This document shows, one piece after another, positions 26,002 through 34,294 of a stretch of 64,000 bases of DNA. Positions within the stretch are counted from its first letter, which is position 1. Each line of letters starts with the position of its first letter. The notes under the pieces are model-generated. The model was not told the origin of the DNA. It made no database searches and saw nothing but the letters and a program-made list of their open reading frames with translations. This stretch comes from Enterobacteriaceae bacterium UBA5654. GTDB taxonomy: Bacteria; Pseudomonadota; Gammaproteobacteria; Enterobacterales; Enterobacteriaceae. The stretch is taken from the NCBI GenBank assembly GCA_002421005.1, contig DIJC01000013.1:121387-185386 (forward strand), written 5' to 3'. Made by a program: the position numbers and the translations under genes.

Positions 26002-27918
26002 ATGGGTAAAATTATTGGTATCGACCTGGGTACTACCAACTCTTGCATAGCGATTATGGATGGCACTACTGCACGTGTGCTGGAGAACGCCGAGGGCGAT
26101 CGCACCACGCCTTCTATCATTGCATATACTCAGGATGGTGAAACTCTGGTTGGTCAGCCGGCTAAGCGTCAGGCAGTGACAAACCCGCAAAACACCCTGT
26201 TTGCGATTAAACGCCTGATCGGCCGCCGCTTCCAGGACGAAGAAGTGCAGCGTGATGTTTCTATCATGCCGTACAAAATCATTGCTGCCGACAACGGCGA
26301 CGCATGGCTTGACGTAAAAGGCCAGAAAATGGCACCGCCGCAGATTTCTGCCGAAGTGCTGAAAAAAATGAAGAAAACGGCGGAAGATTACCTCGGTGAA
26401 ACGGTAACTGAAGCCGTTATCACTGTACCGGCTTACTTTAACGATGCGCAGCGTCAGGCGACTAAAGACGCTGGCCGTATCGCCGGTCTGGAAGTCAAAC
26501 GTATCATCAACGAACCGACCGCTGCGGCACTGGCCTACGGTCTGGATAAAGAAGTCGGCAACCGGACTATCGCGGTTTACGACCTCGGCGGCGGTACTTT
26601 CGATATCTCTATTATCGAAATCGACGACGTTGACGGCGAAAAAACCTTCGAAGTTCTGGCAACCAACGGTGATACTCACCTCGGTGGTGAAGACTTCGAC
26701 AGCCGCATGATCAACTACCTGGTTGAAGAGTTTAAGAAAGATCAAGGCATCGACCTGCGTAACGACCCGCTGGCAATGCAGCGCCTGAAAGAAGCGGCAG
26801 AAAAAGCGAAAATCGAGTTGTCTTCTGCCCAGCAGACCGACGTCAACCTGCCGTACATCACCGCAGACGCGACCGGTCCAAAGCACATGAACATCAAAGT
26901 GACGCGTGCGAAACTGGAAAGCCTGGTTGAAGATCTGGTTAACCGTTCTATCGACCCGCTGAAAGTGGCGTTGCAGGATGCTGGCCTGTCCGTATCCGAC
27001 GTGCAGGACGTGATCCTGGTCGGCGGTCAGACCCGTATGCCGATGGTGCAGAAAAAAGTTGCCGAGTTCTTTGGCAAAGAGCCGCGTAAAGACGTTAACC
27101 CGGACGAAGCCGTGGCTATCGGTGCTGCCGTTCAGGGTGGTGTACTGACCGGCGAAGTTAAAGACGTTCTGCTGCTGGACGTTACTCCGCTGTCGCTGGG
27201 TATCGAAACCATGGGCGGCGTGATGACTGCGCTTATCAGCAAAAACACGACCATCCCGACTAAACACAGCCAGGTGTTCTCTACCGCTGAAGACAACCAG
27301 TCTGCGGTCACCATCCATGTGTTGCAGGGTGAACGTAAACGCGCCTCTGATAACAAAGATCTGGGTCAGTTTAACCTGGATGGTATTCAGCCTGCGCCGC
27401 GCGGTATGCCGCAAATCGAAGTCACCTTCGACATCGATGCTGACGGTATCCTGCACGTGTCTGCAAAAGACAAAAACAGCGGTAAAGAGCAGAAGATCAC
27501 CATCAAGGCTTCTTCTGGTCTGAACGAAGATGAAATCCAGAAAATGGTGCGCGAAGCCGAAGCGAACGCGGAATCTGACCGTAAGTTCGAAGAACTGGTA
27601 CAGACCCGCAACCAGGGCGATCATCTGCTGCACAGCACCCGTAAGCAGGTTGAAGAAGCGGGCGAGCAGTTACCGGCTGATGACAAATCGGCAATTGAGT
27701 CTGCACTGACCGCGCTGGAAACCTCGCTGAAAGGCGAAGACAAAGCGGATATCGAAGCCAAAATGCAGGCGCTGGCACAGGTTTCCCAGAAGCTGATGGA
27801 AATCGCCCAGCAGCAGCACGCTCAGCAGCAGGCGGGTGGCGCTGATGCTTCCGCAAACAATGCGCAGGACGACGATGTGGTCGACGCAGAGTTTGAAGAA
27901 GTAAAAGACAAAAAATAA
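26002..27918 (+). CDS. dnaK: Molecular chaperone DnaK (Hsp70)
   Basis: ATP-driven folding chaperone working with DnaJ and GrpE, and a negative regulator of sigma-32. The 638-residue protein shows GIDLGTTNSCIAIMDG (phosphate loop 1), VPAYFNDAQRQATKDAGRIAG, AVYDLGGGTFDISI, and the nucleotide-binding adenosine motif VGGQTRMPMVQ. The substrate-binding domain begins near residue 390 (DVTPLSLGIETMGG) and the lid ends with an acidic tail, DDVVDAEFEEVKDKK. Confidence 0.99.
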   Translation: MGKIIGIDLGTTNSCIAIMDGTTARVLENAEGDRTTPSIIAYTQDGETLVGQPAKRQAVTNPQNTLFAIKRLIGRRFQDEEVQRDVSIMPYKIIAADNGDAWLDVKGQKMAPPQISAEVLKKMKKTAEDYLGETVTEAVITVPAYFNDAQRQATKDAGRIAGLEVKRIINEPTAAALAYGLDKEVGNRTIAVYDLGGGTFDISIIEIDDVDGEKTFEVLATNGDTHLGGEDFDSRMINYLVEEFKKDQGIDLRNDPLAMQRLKEAAEKAKIELSSAQQTDVNLPYITADATGPKHMNIKVTRAKLESLVEDLVNRSIDPLKVALQDAGLSVSDVQDVILVGGQTRMPMVQKKVAEFFGKEPRKDVNPDEAVAIGAAVQGGVLTGEVKDVLLLDVTPLSLGIETMGGVMTALISKNTTIPTKHSQVFSTAEDNQSAVTIHVLQGERKRASDNKDLGQFNLDGIQPAPRGMPQIEVTFDIDADGILHVSAKDKNSGKEQKITIKASSGLNEDEIQKMVREAEANAESDRKFEELVQTRNQGDHLLHSTRKQVEEAGEQLPADDKSAIESALTALETSLKGEDKADIEAKMQALAQVSQKLMEIAQQQHAQQQAGGADASANNAQDDDVVDAEFEEVKDKK

Positions 27919-27949
27919 TCGCCCTTTGAATGGGTTATACGCAAAATCA

Positions 27950-28045
27950 TTCAGGTTGGCTCGTGGCGTAGCCAACGGGCAGCCTGAAGAATGACGTGTA
28001 TAGAGATTGCCACGGGCGAAGAGGTAAGCCTCTCCGCCCGTGCTC
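27950..28045 (+). other. Structured RNA leader between dnaK and dnaJ
   Basis: Two stems are visible in the intercistronic gap. TCATTC (27949 region) with GAATGA encloses GGTTGGCT and AGCC repeats. A longer one, CACGGGCG (28010 region) with CGCCCGTG, encloses AGAGG/CCTCT. E. coli encodes the small RNA tpke11 in this gap; whether that RNA exists here is not shown. The hairpins may tune the DnaK:DnaJ ratio by processing or partial termination. Confidence 0.45.
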
Positions 28046-28069
28046 GCATGTTAGGGGCTGAAAAAGAAA

Positions 28070-29206
28070 ATGGCGAAACAAGACTATTACGAGATTTTGG
28101 GCGTTTCCAAAACAGCGGAAGAGCGCGAAATCAAAAAGGCGTACAAACGCCTGGCAATGAAATATCACCCGGACCGCAACCAGGGTGATAAAGACGCCGA
28201 AGCCAAATTTAAAGAAATTAAAGAGGCGTATGAAATCCTGACCGACGCACAGAAACGTGCGGCTTACGATCAGTACGGTCATGCTGCGTTTGAACAGGGC
28301 GGCATGGGCGGTGGCGGCGGCTTTGGCGGCGGCGGTGCGGACTTCAGCGATATCTTCGGCGACGTGTTTGGTGACATTTTTGGCGGCGGTCGTGGTCGCC
28401 AGCGCGCAGCGCGCGGCGCTGACTTACGCTACAACATGGAACTGACGCTGGAAGAAGCGGTGCGTGGCGTCACCAAAGAAATTCGTATTCCGACGCTGGA
28501 AGAGTGTGACGTTTGCCACGGCAGCGGCGCAAAACCCGGCACCCAGCCACAAACCTGTCCAACCTGTCACGGCTCCGGCCAGGTACAGATGCGTCAGGGT
28601 TTCTTTGCGGTACAGCAGGCCTGTCCGCACTGTCAGGGACGCGGTACGCTGATTAAAGATCCGTGCCATAAATGCCACGGTCACGGGCGCGTTGAGAAGA
28701 GCAAAACCCTGTCGGTTAAAATCCCGGCAGGCGTGGACACCGGCGATCGCATTCGTCTGTCTGGCGAAGGTGAAGCGGGCGAGCACGGCGCACCGGCAGG
28801 CGATCTGTACGTTCAGGTGCAGGTAAAACAGCATCCTATCTTCGAACGTGAAGGCAATAACCTGTACTGCGAAGTGCCGATTAACTTCGCGATGGCGGCG
28901 CTGGGCGGTGAAATTGAAGTGCCGACGCTCGACGGTCGCGTGATGCTGAAAGTGCCAGGCGAGACCCAGACCGGTAAACTGTTCCGTATGCGCGGGAGAG
29001 GCGTGAAGTCCGTGCGCGGTGGCGCGCAGGGCGACCTGCTATGCCGCGTCGTGGTTGAAACGCCGGTGGGCCTGAACGACAAGCAGAAGCAACTCCTCAA
29101 AGATTTGCAGGACAGCTTTGGCGGTCCGACCGGGGAAAATAACAGCCCGCGGTCGAAAAGCTTCTTTGACGGCGTGAAGAAATTCTTCGATGATTTAACC
29201 CGTTAA
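28070..29206 (+). CDS. dnaJ: Co-chaperone DnaJ (Hsp40)
   Basis: Delivers substrates to DnaK and stimulates its ATPase. The 378-residue protein has the J domain with HPD in KYHPDRNQ near residue 33, a Gly/Phe-rich linker about residues 75-108, and a zinc-finger region with four CxxCxGxG-type repeats (CDVCHGSG, CPTCHGSG, CPHCQGRG, CHKCHGHG) at about residues 145-205. The C-terminal substrate-binding domain follows. It is cotranscribed with dnaK. Confidence 0.98.
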   Translation: MAKQDYYEILGVSKTAEEREIKKAYKRLAMKYHPDRNQGDKDAEAKFKEIKEAYEILTDAQKRAAYDQYGHAAFEQGGMGGGGGFGGGGADFSDIFGDVFGDIFGGGRGRQRAARGADLRYNMELTLEEAVRGVTKEIRIPTLEECDVCHGSGAKPGTQPQTCPTCHGSGQVQMRQGFFAVQQACPHCQGRGTLIKDPCHKCHGHGRVEKSKTLSVKIPAGVDTGDRIRLSGEGEAGEHGAPAGDLYVQVQVKQHPIFEREGNNLYCEVPINFAMAALGGEIEVPTLDGRVMLKVPGETQTGKLFRMRGRGVKSVRGGAQGDLLCRVVVETPVGLNDKQKQLLKDLQDSFGGPTGENNSPRSKSFFDGVKKFFDDLTR

Positions 29207-29221
29207 TGTCATTGATGTTAA

Positions 29222-29253
29222 TAAAAAACCCGGAACAATTTCCGGGTTTTTTT
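29222..29253 (+). terminator. dnaKJ terminator
   Basis: CCCGGAA and TTCCGGG with flanking A and T runs form a strong intrinsic terminator 23 bases beyond dnaJ. It marks the left boundary of the accessory block. Confidence 0.9.
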
Positions 29254-29548
29254 ATCTTTGCCGCCAGACTTTCCTTTCTCCTGTCAGCCACTTACACCCG
29301 CCACAGCGACTTGCTACAGCGACCTCAACGGACATTGTTGATGGTTATCTTTTAAGTTTTATTAAAAATCATTTTTGGTTTAGCTAAATATATATGTTGG
29401 ATTAGACGGGTGATTTTGTATATTTATTGTATATAGGATAATCCTCATCATCATTCTGATAATTTATTTCTATTTTTATAAACTGTTATTTGCTTTCTTT
29501 TCAGTATTATCTATATTGCATTTTTTCATTAATAGAGGCTGGCAATGA
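29254..29548. other. AT-rich boundary region, no gene
   Basis: About 295 bases between the dnaJ terminator and the LysR-type gene. The part from 29,340 on is clearly richer in A and T than the dnaKJ region, with runs such as TATATTTATTGTATATAGG. I see no coding frame, tRNA or insertion-sequence remnant. It most likely holds the promoter of the regulator and is a candidate for H-NS-type silencing. Confidence 0.5.
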
Positions 29549-30511
29549 ATGGGAGGAAAAAGTGCCAATAAGAACTTTGATTATAATTTAATCAAAGTGC
29601 TTGATGCTGTTATATCGGCCGGCAGCGCCAGCAAAGCCTCCAAACGATTATCCGTAACGCCAGCGGCGGTTTCCCTTGCCCTGACCCGTTTACAGAGCTT
29701 CTACGAGGAAGAGCTTTTCGTCAGGGGTAAAGACGGCCTGATCCCCACGGCCAAAGCGCTGGAAATCCATAACGCTTTCCGTCAGGCGATGGAACTGGTT
29801 AGCGGCACGTTTATCCCGGAAAAGAAAAACGGTCAGGGGCGTAAAATCACCATTCTCGGCAGTGAGATTGCTGAAAATTATTATCTGTCTCAGCTTTATG
29901 ACGATGATATTTTTGAGCGATTTTCACTGCATCATTTTTCTGCCAGAAATATGGATAAAAAAGAAATACATGAGCGATTGATTGTCGGCGATTGCGATCT
30001 CATTATTAATCCTGATCCAGTGGTTGATCCGAACGCAGAATATCGGGTGATTGATAGCTTCAAATCCTTTGTATGTATTTGCAGCACCGACCACATCTAC
30101 AGTGAGCTTTCGCAGTTAACGCTGCATAATTTTTATTCCGCACGTCACGCCGTGTATCAGTCGGGCGTTTTTTCGCCGATGATGATCAATGACAGCGATT
30201 TACATCCTGAAGATGCCGATTATAAAGGCGTTCGTGAAAAAGGTTACCGCAGTGACTCTATTAGCGGCATTATCAGTATCATTGAGCGTACCTCATTGAT
30301 TGCCCTGATACCGCTTAAGCTGGCGCTTTTTTATAAGAATCAGCGTCGCTACGCCATTAAAATGCTCCAGCCACCACCGGAACTGAGCTTCAAACCTCTG
30401 AATATTTATGCCTCCTGGCATAAAAAAAGCGCAAAACGATCGGAAATTGAAGAACTGGTTACTATGCTCCAAACGCTTTCCTCATTCCGCCGCCAGTCAG
30501 ATCGCCTGTAG
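29549..30511 (+). CDS. LysR-family transcriptional regulator
   Basis: A 320-residue regulator. The N-terminal winged helix-turn-helix is at about residues 8-68 (LIKVLDAVISAGSASKASKRLSVTPAAVSLALTRLQ), and the rest is the periplasmic-binding-protein-like effector domain (FVRGKDGLIPTAKALEI link). The ligand is unknown. Salmonella has a LysR gene in the same place, next to dnaJ and ahead of holin and muramidase genes, so a role in the chitinase secretion locus is likely but not shown. The start at 29,549 is the only in-frame ATG with sensible spacing; its ribosome-binding site is weak. Confidence 0.88.
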   Translation: MGGKSANKNFDYNLIKVLDAVISAGSASKASKRLSVTPAAVSLALTRLQSFYEEELFVRGKDGLIPTAKALEIHNAFRQAMELVSGTFIPEKKNGQGRKITILGSEIAENYYLSQLYDDDIFERFSLHHFSARNMDKKEIHERLIVGDCDLIINPDPVVDPNAEYRVIDSFKSFVCICSTDHIYSELSQLTLHNFYSARHAVYQSGVFSPMMINDSDLHPEDADYKGVREKGYRSDSISGIISIIERTSLIALIPLKLALFYKNQRRYAIKMLQPPPELSFKPLNIYASWHKKSAKRSEIEELVTMLQTLSSFRRQSDRL

Positions 30512-30612
30512 AGGTCATCACAAGAAATGGTTTTCGATGAGAGATTATGACTACTGATTTTCGTCTGGTTGCTTTAGATTCCTGGTCACTCACATTGATA
30601 CAGGAGTTTAAA

Positions 30613-30960
30613 ATGTCGATTCCAAACCACTTAGAAACATCGGAAGTTGTACTGCTGGAAATGGAGATACTGTTAACCATCGTTGCCACAGGGGCCTGGG
30701 GCGGTTTTGTCAGTTATCTTCTCAAAGCTAAGAAAAAAATTTCCCATGGCACCAACAAAAGCGTAATGAGTTGCCTGACCCAGATCGTTATTTCATGTTT
30801 TACCAGTTTTTTGTTAAGTGCTTTAGCTATTGAGAAAGAGCTTAGCTTTAATATGGTTTTATTGGCCGCAGGACTGGGAGGCGTTTTTGCTGCGCCAATC
30901 CTGAAACTTTTTGGCGACAAAGTAAGAAAAATCCTCGAGGATAATAAAATTATCAAATAG
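30613..30960 (+). CDS. Holin-like three-helix membrane protein
   Basis: The start at 30,613 follows AGGAG with six-base spacing and gives 115 residues; the longer frame upstream lacks a site. Three hydrophobic segments lie at about residues 14-36 (LEMEILLTIVATGAWGGFVS), 50-72 (CLTQIVISCFTSFLLSALA) and 80-101 (MVLLAAGLGGVFAAPILKL), with a charged C-terminal tail. This is the layout of LydA-type or class I phage holins. It would open the inner membrane to let the neighbouring muramidase reach the murein. It is followed by the convergent muramidase gene, with no phage structural genes nearby, so this is a domesticated holin, not a prophage. Confidence 0.75.
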   Translation: MSIPNHLETSEVVLLEMEILLTIVATGAWGGFVSYLLKAKKKISHGTNKSVMSCLTQIVISCFTSFLLSALAIEKELSFNMVLLAAGLGGVFAAPILKLFGDKVRKILEDNKIIK

Positions 30961-30966
30961 TTCTAT

Positions 30967-30986
30967 AAGGCTCATCCGTGAGCCTT
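30967..30986. terminator. Hairpin between converging holin and muramidase genes
   Basis: AAGGCTCA and TGAGCCTT form an eight-base-pair stem around TCCG in the 57-base gap. The flanks are AT-rich in both directions, so it may end both transcripts. Confidence 0.55.
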
Positions 30987-31017
30987 ATTATTATTCTGAT
31001 GGGATACGGCAAAAACG

Positions 31018-31551
31018 TTACGCTACCCTGTTTTTAATCCAGCCATAAACAAACTCTTCGTTTTGCGATCTATCTTCAGTGATGTTGAGATAGTAGGCTC
31101 CCTGGCTACAATTCAGCGCTTCGACCAGCACATGCATTCCTTCATTTCCGCGCCAGTTCAGATAAGCCTCTAACGCCGCAATGGTTTTGGCACCAATTTT
31201 GCCATCCACCACGATATCGCAGTAATTTTTCTGTTCGCGATTCAGCACGTTCAACCAGCGTTGTAACCATGTGCATGGCAGCCGTGGACCAATATTAACG
31301 GCGGCGTCGCAGAGTTCAAATGCAATCGGCCAGGACAGCTCGGAAATACGATCGAACCCCGGTTTCAGCCAGTAGTTCTTTTCCAGAATGTCATAGGCTT
31401 CCATCCGCGTCATGTCACGCATCTCACCGGTATAACCCTGCGCCCTGGCGGTAGCTTCCGTAATTCCCCAGTTTGTTTCGCCGCCGAGATCTTTCGGATT
31501 ATTCGTGTAGCCACCTTCGGTCATTAAAATACCATCAATTACTGGATTCAT
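31018..31551 (-). CDS. GH108 muramidase without signal peptide (TtsA-like endolysin)
   Basis: A 177-residue N-acetylmuramidase of glycoside hydrolase family 108. The catalytic motif is EGGYTNNPKDLGGETNWGIT, with the likely catalytic acid Glu12. A C-terminal peptidoglycan-binding helical domain begins near residue 110 (VVDGKIGAKTIAALEAYL). There is no signal peptide, so export across the inner membrane needs the holin or similar. The Salmonella relative TtsA releases typhoid toxin and acts on LD-crosslinked murein; specificity here is not shown. It lies 17 bases downstream of the ToxR-like gene in one operon. Confidence 0.9.
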   Translation of the reverse strand: MNPVIDGILMTEGGYTNNPKDLGGETNWGITEATARAQGYTGEMRDMTRMEAYDILEKNYWLKPGFDRISELSWPIAFELCDAAVNIGPRLPCTWLQRWLNVLNREQKNYCDIVVDGKIGAKTIAALEAYLNWRGNEGMHVLVEALNCSQGAYYLNITEDRSQNEEFVYGWIKNRVA

Positions 31552-31568
31552 TCCCTGTTCCTTCCCTG

Positions 31569-32015
31569 TTAACGAGCATTTAAATAAAAGGCAACGGCAA
31601 GCAGTGCCGCAGCTGTCGCGGTAAGCATCGCTCTCACTGGCATTGTTGCACGCGATAACCAGCGACTTTTTGTTTGTCTGGTGACGGCCTTTACCGGGAT
31701 CTGGTTATTTACCTGAATACCTTTGCGCGGAACTGTAATAAGAAAATCACTCACACCCAGTGATTTCAGATCGCGACGAATGAGATAAAGTATCTGAGTT
31801 AAATTGGCATCATTGACAAAATTCCCACGGCTTCCCCATAGCGCCGTTGTGAGTTGCTGGCGTTCAATTACCTCCATTTCTGCATTTTCGATGATAAAGC
31901 TAAGGCACCGCGCACGCATCGCTGTCATTTTGATGACCAGTGAGTTTGAGACGCTTCTTAACTCGTGATTCCGTTCGTTAAAGATGCAGTTGTTATTGAT
32001 GATATAGGTTTTCAT
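31569..32015 (-). CDS. ToxR/CadC-like winged-helix regulator with C-terminal membrane anchor
   Basis: A 148-residue protein with an N-terminal winged-helix DNA-binding domain of OmpR/ToxR type (about residues 15-105, ending ITVPRKGIQV) and one hydrophobic segment at about residues 125-146 (MPVRAMLTATAAALLAVAFYL). It stops right after the membrane helix, so the periplasmic sensor domain of ToxR or CadC is missing. The place and domain order match the regulators of chitinase secretion loci in Salmonella and Yersinia entomophaga. I infer that it activates the muramidase and chitinases. The start follows AAAGGACGAC with good spacing. Confidence 0.82.
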   Translation of the reverse strand: MKTYIINNNCIFNERNHELRSVSNSLVIKMTAMRARCLSFIIENAEMEVIERQQLTTALWGSRGNFVNDANLTQILYLIRRDLKSLGVSDFLITVPRKGIQVNNQIPVKAVTRQTKSRWLSRATMPVRAMLTATAAALLAVAFYLNAR

Positions 32016-32061
32016 TATGTCGTCCTTTAGAGATTTACGTCCTGTTTGGTGTGGGCTAATA

Positions 32062-32301
32062 CTAATTTATGAGAAACAGCTTATTCCATTGGCTGTCGAT
32101 GATTTTCGCTGTCTGAACGCCAAAAACTTTGCCTGCATCACGAAAAACAACCCTTTTTAAACCGTATTTAACTGACTGTTTAGTGAGATTTAATACCCAT
32201 TTTAATTTCCGCTTATCTTGTGTTTTTATTGCGGTGATTACTGGCGTGATGCGGGTTTGTTTATCACTAATTGCTCGATATATAGGTATTTTGAGTATCA
32301 T
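32062..32301 (-). CDS. Small basic open frame, doubtful
   Basis: A 79-codon frame on the minus strand between the ToxR-like gene and the chitinase promoter, rich in Lys and Arg (about a quarter of residues), without a signal peptide or membrane helix. It resembles no family I recognise, and its ATG at 32,301 lacks a convincing ribosome-binding site. It fills the otherwise empty 390-base gap and reads in the same direction as the regulator. It may be a small DNA- or RNA-binding protein, or only the leader of the regulator transcript. Confidence 0.3.
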   Translation of the reverse strand: MILKIPIYRAISDKQTRITPVITAIKTQDKRKLKWVLNLTKQSVKYGLKRVVFRDAGKVFGVQTAKIIDSQWNKLFLIN

Positions 32302-32317
32302 CTGATGATGTGATGCT

Positions 32318-32404
32318 TTGTGATTAGCGCTTTTTACGCTGCCGTTGGATTATGGCTACCGCAGAACGAACTGCGACAACATTTAAATTAAAAGGAAATT
32401 AATC
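32318..32404 (+). promoter_or_regulatory. Chitinase 1 upstream element shared with chitinase 2
   Basis: TTGTGATTAG at 32,318 is 78 bases ahead of the start codon, exactly as at 47,141 ahead of the second chitinase. The proximal 44 bases agree in 41 positions, including a GCAGAA-N2-ACTGC block and CATTTAAATTAAAAGG. The AAAGGA part is the ribosome-binding site. The conserved remainder is likely a promoter and regulator site; the binding protein is unknown. Confidence 0.7.
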
Positions 32405-34294
32405 ATGGCTCAGAGCAAACTTATTAAGGGCGATACCCTGACCGAAACCAGCAACGCTGCTGACGGTTTTAACCCGGCAACAGAAGACAGCAAATTTAGC
32501 TACACTTCTGCCCGCGTTGCTAAGCCGGTCTACAACCAGTACAAAGCTGATGCTTCTAAACCGAAAGTGTTTGGCTACTTCACTGACTGGTCCCAGTACG
32601 ATTCTCGCCTGCAGGGCGACGATGTTCCTGCTAACCGTGGTCGCGGTTACGATCTGATGAACGTCTCTCCGACTGCCTACGACAAAATCGTTGTCGGCTT
32701 CGTGGGCATCGTGGGCTTCCATAAAGTGGACGGCATGGCGCGTGACGTCGTCGCAGAAGCGGCTGAACTGTGCGGCAAAGTGAAATACGAGCCGACTTTC
32801 CTCGATCCGTGGGGCGATTTCCAGTCTTACGAAAACGTGGGTCACACTGAGAGCGGCTGGGACGTTGATCCGAAGACCGTCACTCAGGCAAATACCAAAG
32901 GCTTCCTCGGCGGTATGCGCGATCTGCAGGCCAAAGCGAAAAGCATGGGCCACAACCTTGAGCTGTCCATGAGCATCGGCGGCTGGACCATGAGTAACGG
33001 TTTCCACGAAACGGCGGCCTCTGACGCTTCCCGTAAAACCTTCGCGAAAGGCGTGGTGAAACTGTTCAAACAGTTCCCGATGTTCAGCGGCGTGGATCTG
33101 GACTGGGAATACCCGAACGTTGAAGCGGCGGGCAACCCTTACGGTGCCGAAGATGGCGCGAACTTTGCTCTGCTGATCGCGGAAGTGCGTAAGCAGCTGG
33201 ACGCGGCTAACCGCAAAGACGTGAAAATCTCCATCGCAGCCTCCGCTGTGGTTGCCAACATTGAGTTCGCTGGCGTTAAAGAACTGATGAAATCCGGTAT
33301 GGATTACATCAACGTGATGACCTACGACTTCTTCGGTACGCCGTGGGCTGAAACCCTGACTCACCACACCAACCTGAAAGCGCTGACCGCTGGCGGCTGG
33401 GCAGTTGAAACTATCGTTGATCACCTGCTGGCAGACGGTTTCCCGGCTGAGCGTATCAACATCGGTTATGCAGGCTACACCCGTAACGGTCGCAACGCTG
33501 AAATCTCCAGCTTCTCTCCGCTGGAAGGTTCCTACAATGCGGGCGAAGGCTTCACCACCGGTACGTTTGAATCCGGCACCAACGAATGGTACGACGTGAT
33601 TTACAACTACCTGGATCTGGAAAACCAGAAAGGCCGTAACGGCTTCAACGTTTACACCGACCAGAAAGCAGACGCTGACTACCTGTACAACCCGGAATCC
33701 AAACTGTTCATGTCCCTGGACACCCCGCGTACCGTGAAAGCAAAAGGCGAATACGCAGCGAAACTGGGTCTGGGCGGTGTGTTTACCTGGACTGTCGATC
33801 AGGACAACGGCGTGCTGGTTAACGCGGCGCGTGAAGGTCTGGGCTATGAACTGAGCAAAGAAGTTATCGACATGGAGCCGTTCTACTTCGAAGGCATCAA
33901 CGTTGATGAGAAAGAAGAAAAAGAAGAAGAAGGCGGAAAAGTGAACCATGCACCGAAAGCGGCTATCGATCTGCGCGTTGTTGCCGGATCCCGCGTACAG
34001 CTTTCCGGCGCGAACTCTTCTGACGAAGACAAAGACGAACTGAGCTTCAGTTGGGGCGTACCGGCAGCGATTACCGTTGCTGATAAGACCAAAGCCGTGA
34101 TCGAGTTCGAGGTGCCGGAAGTGACGGTTGAAACGCAATTCCAGTTCACTCTGTTTGTTCGTGATAGCTGGGGTGAGCCGTCAACGCAGCAGCGCTTCAC
34201 GCTGACCGCTGTTCCTGCCATGTCTGATGTGCAGCCAGAGCCGCAGCCAGAACCACAGCCGGAGCCGCAGCCAGAGCCGCAGCCAGAGCCGTAG
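32405..34294 (+). CDS. chiA: GH18 chitinase without signal peptide, cut short by an amber codon
   Basis: A GH18 chitinase whose catalytic barrel spans about residues 50-490. The catalytic motif is FSGVDLDWEYP with Asp231, Asp233 and proton donor Glu235, and a second family motif, NVMTYDFFGTPW, lies near residue 305. A PKD/Ig-like domain follows at about residues 515-605, then a PEPQ-repeat linker. The N-terminus (MAQSKLIKGDTLTETS) has no secretion signal. Codon 630 (34,292-34,294) is TAG where the repeat calls for CAG; the same frame continues for 73 codons and encodes a chitin-binding domain. The product is therefore a 629-residue enzyme without its binding module unless the codon is read through. 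The neighbours supply a holin and a muramidase for release. Confidence 0.92.
   Translation: MAQSKLIKGDTLTETSNAADGFNPATEDSKFSYTSARVAKPVYNQYKADASKPKVFGYFTDWSQYDSRLQGDDVPANRGRGYDLMNVSPTAYDKIVVGFVGIVGFHKVDGMARDVVAEAAELCGKVKYEPTFLDPWGDFQSYENVGHTESGWDVDPKTVTQANTKGFLGGMRDLQAKAKSMGHNLELSMSIGGWTMSNGFHETAASDASRKTFAKGVVKLFKQFPMFSGVDLDWEYPNVEAAGNPYGAEDGANFALLIAEVRKQLDAANRKDVKISIAASAVVANIEFAGVKELMKSGMDYINVMTYDFFGTPWAETLTHHTNLKALTAGGWAVETIVDHLLADGFPAERINIGYAGYTRNGRNAEISSFSPLEGSYNAGEGFTTGTFESGTNEWYDVIYNYLDLENQKGRNGFNVYTDQKADADYLYNPESKLFMSLDTPRTVKAKGEYAAKLGLGGVFTWTVDQDNGVLVNAAREGLGYELSKEVIDMEPFYFEGINVDEKEEKEEEGGKVNHAPKAAIDLRVVAGSRVQLSGANSSDEDKDELSFSWGVPAAITVADKTKAVIEFEVPEVTVETQFQFTLFVRDSWGEPSTQQRFTLTAVPAMSDVQPEPQPEPQPEPQPEPQPEP

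Noticed and set aside
25960..27633. Long open frame of 557 codons on the minus strand across dnaK
   Set aside because: It is a shadow of highly biased dnaK codon use; no domain is visible and dnaK is a certain gene.
29549..32015. Prophage remnant, because of the holin and muramidase
   Set aside because: No integrase, capsid, tail or repressor genes occur, and the genes are interleaved with chitinase regulation, as in known secretion loci.
32399..34138. Open frames of 579 and 689 codons antisense to the two chitinases (the second at 47,222-49,291)
   Set aside because: They arise because the chitinase codon pattern leaves few stops on the other strand. They share no family features, and both chitinases have clear catalytic motifs.
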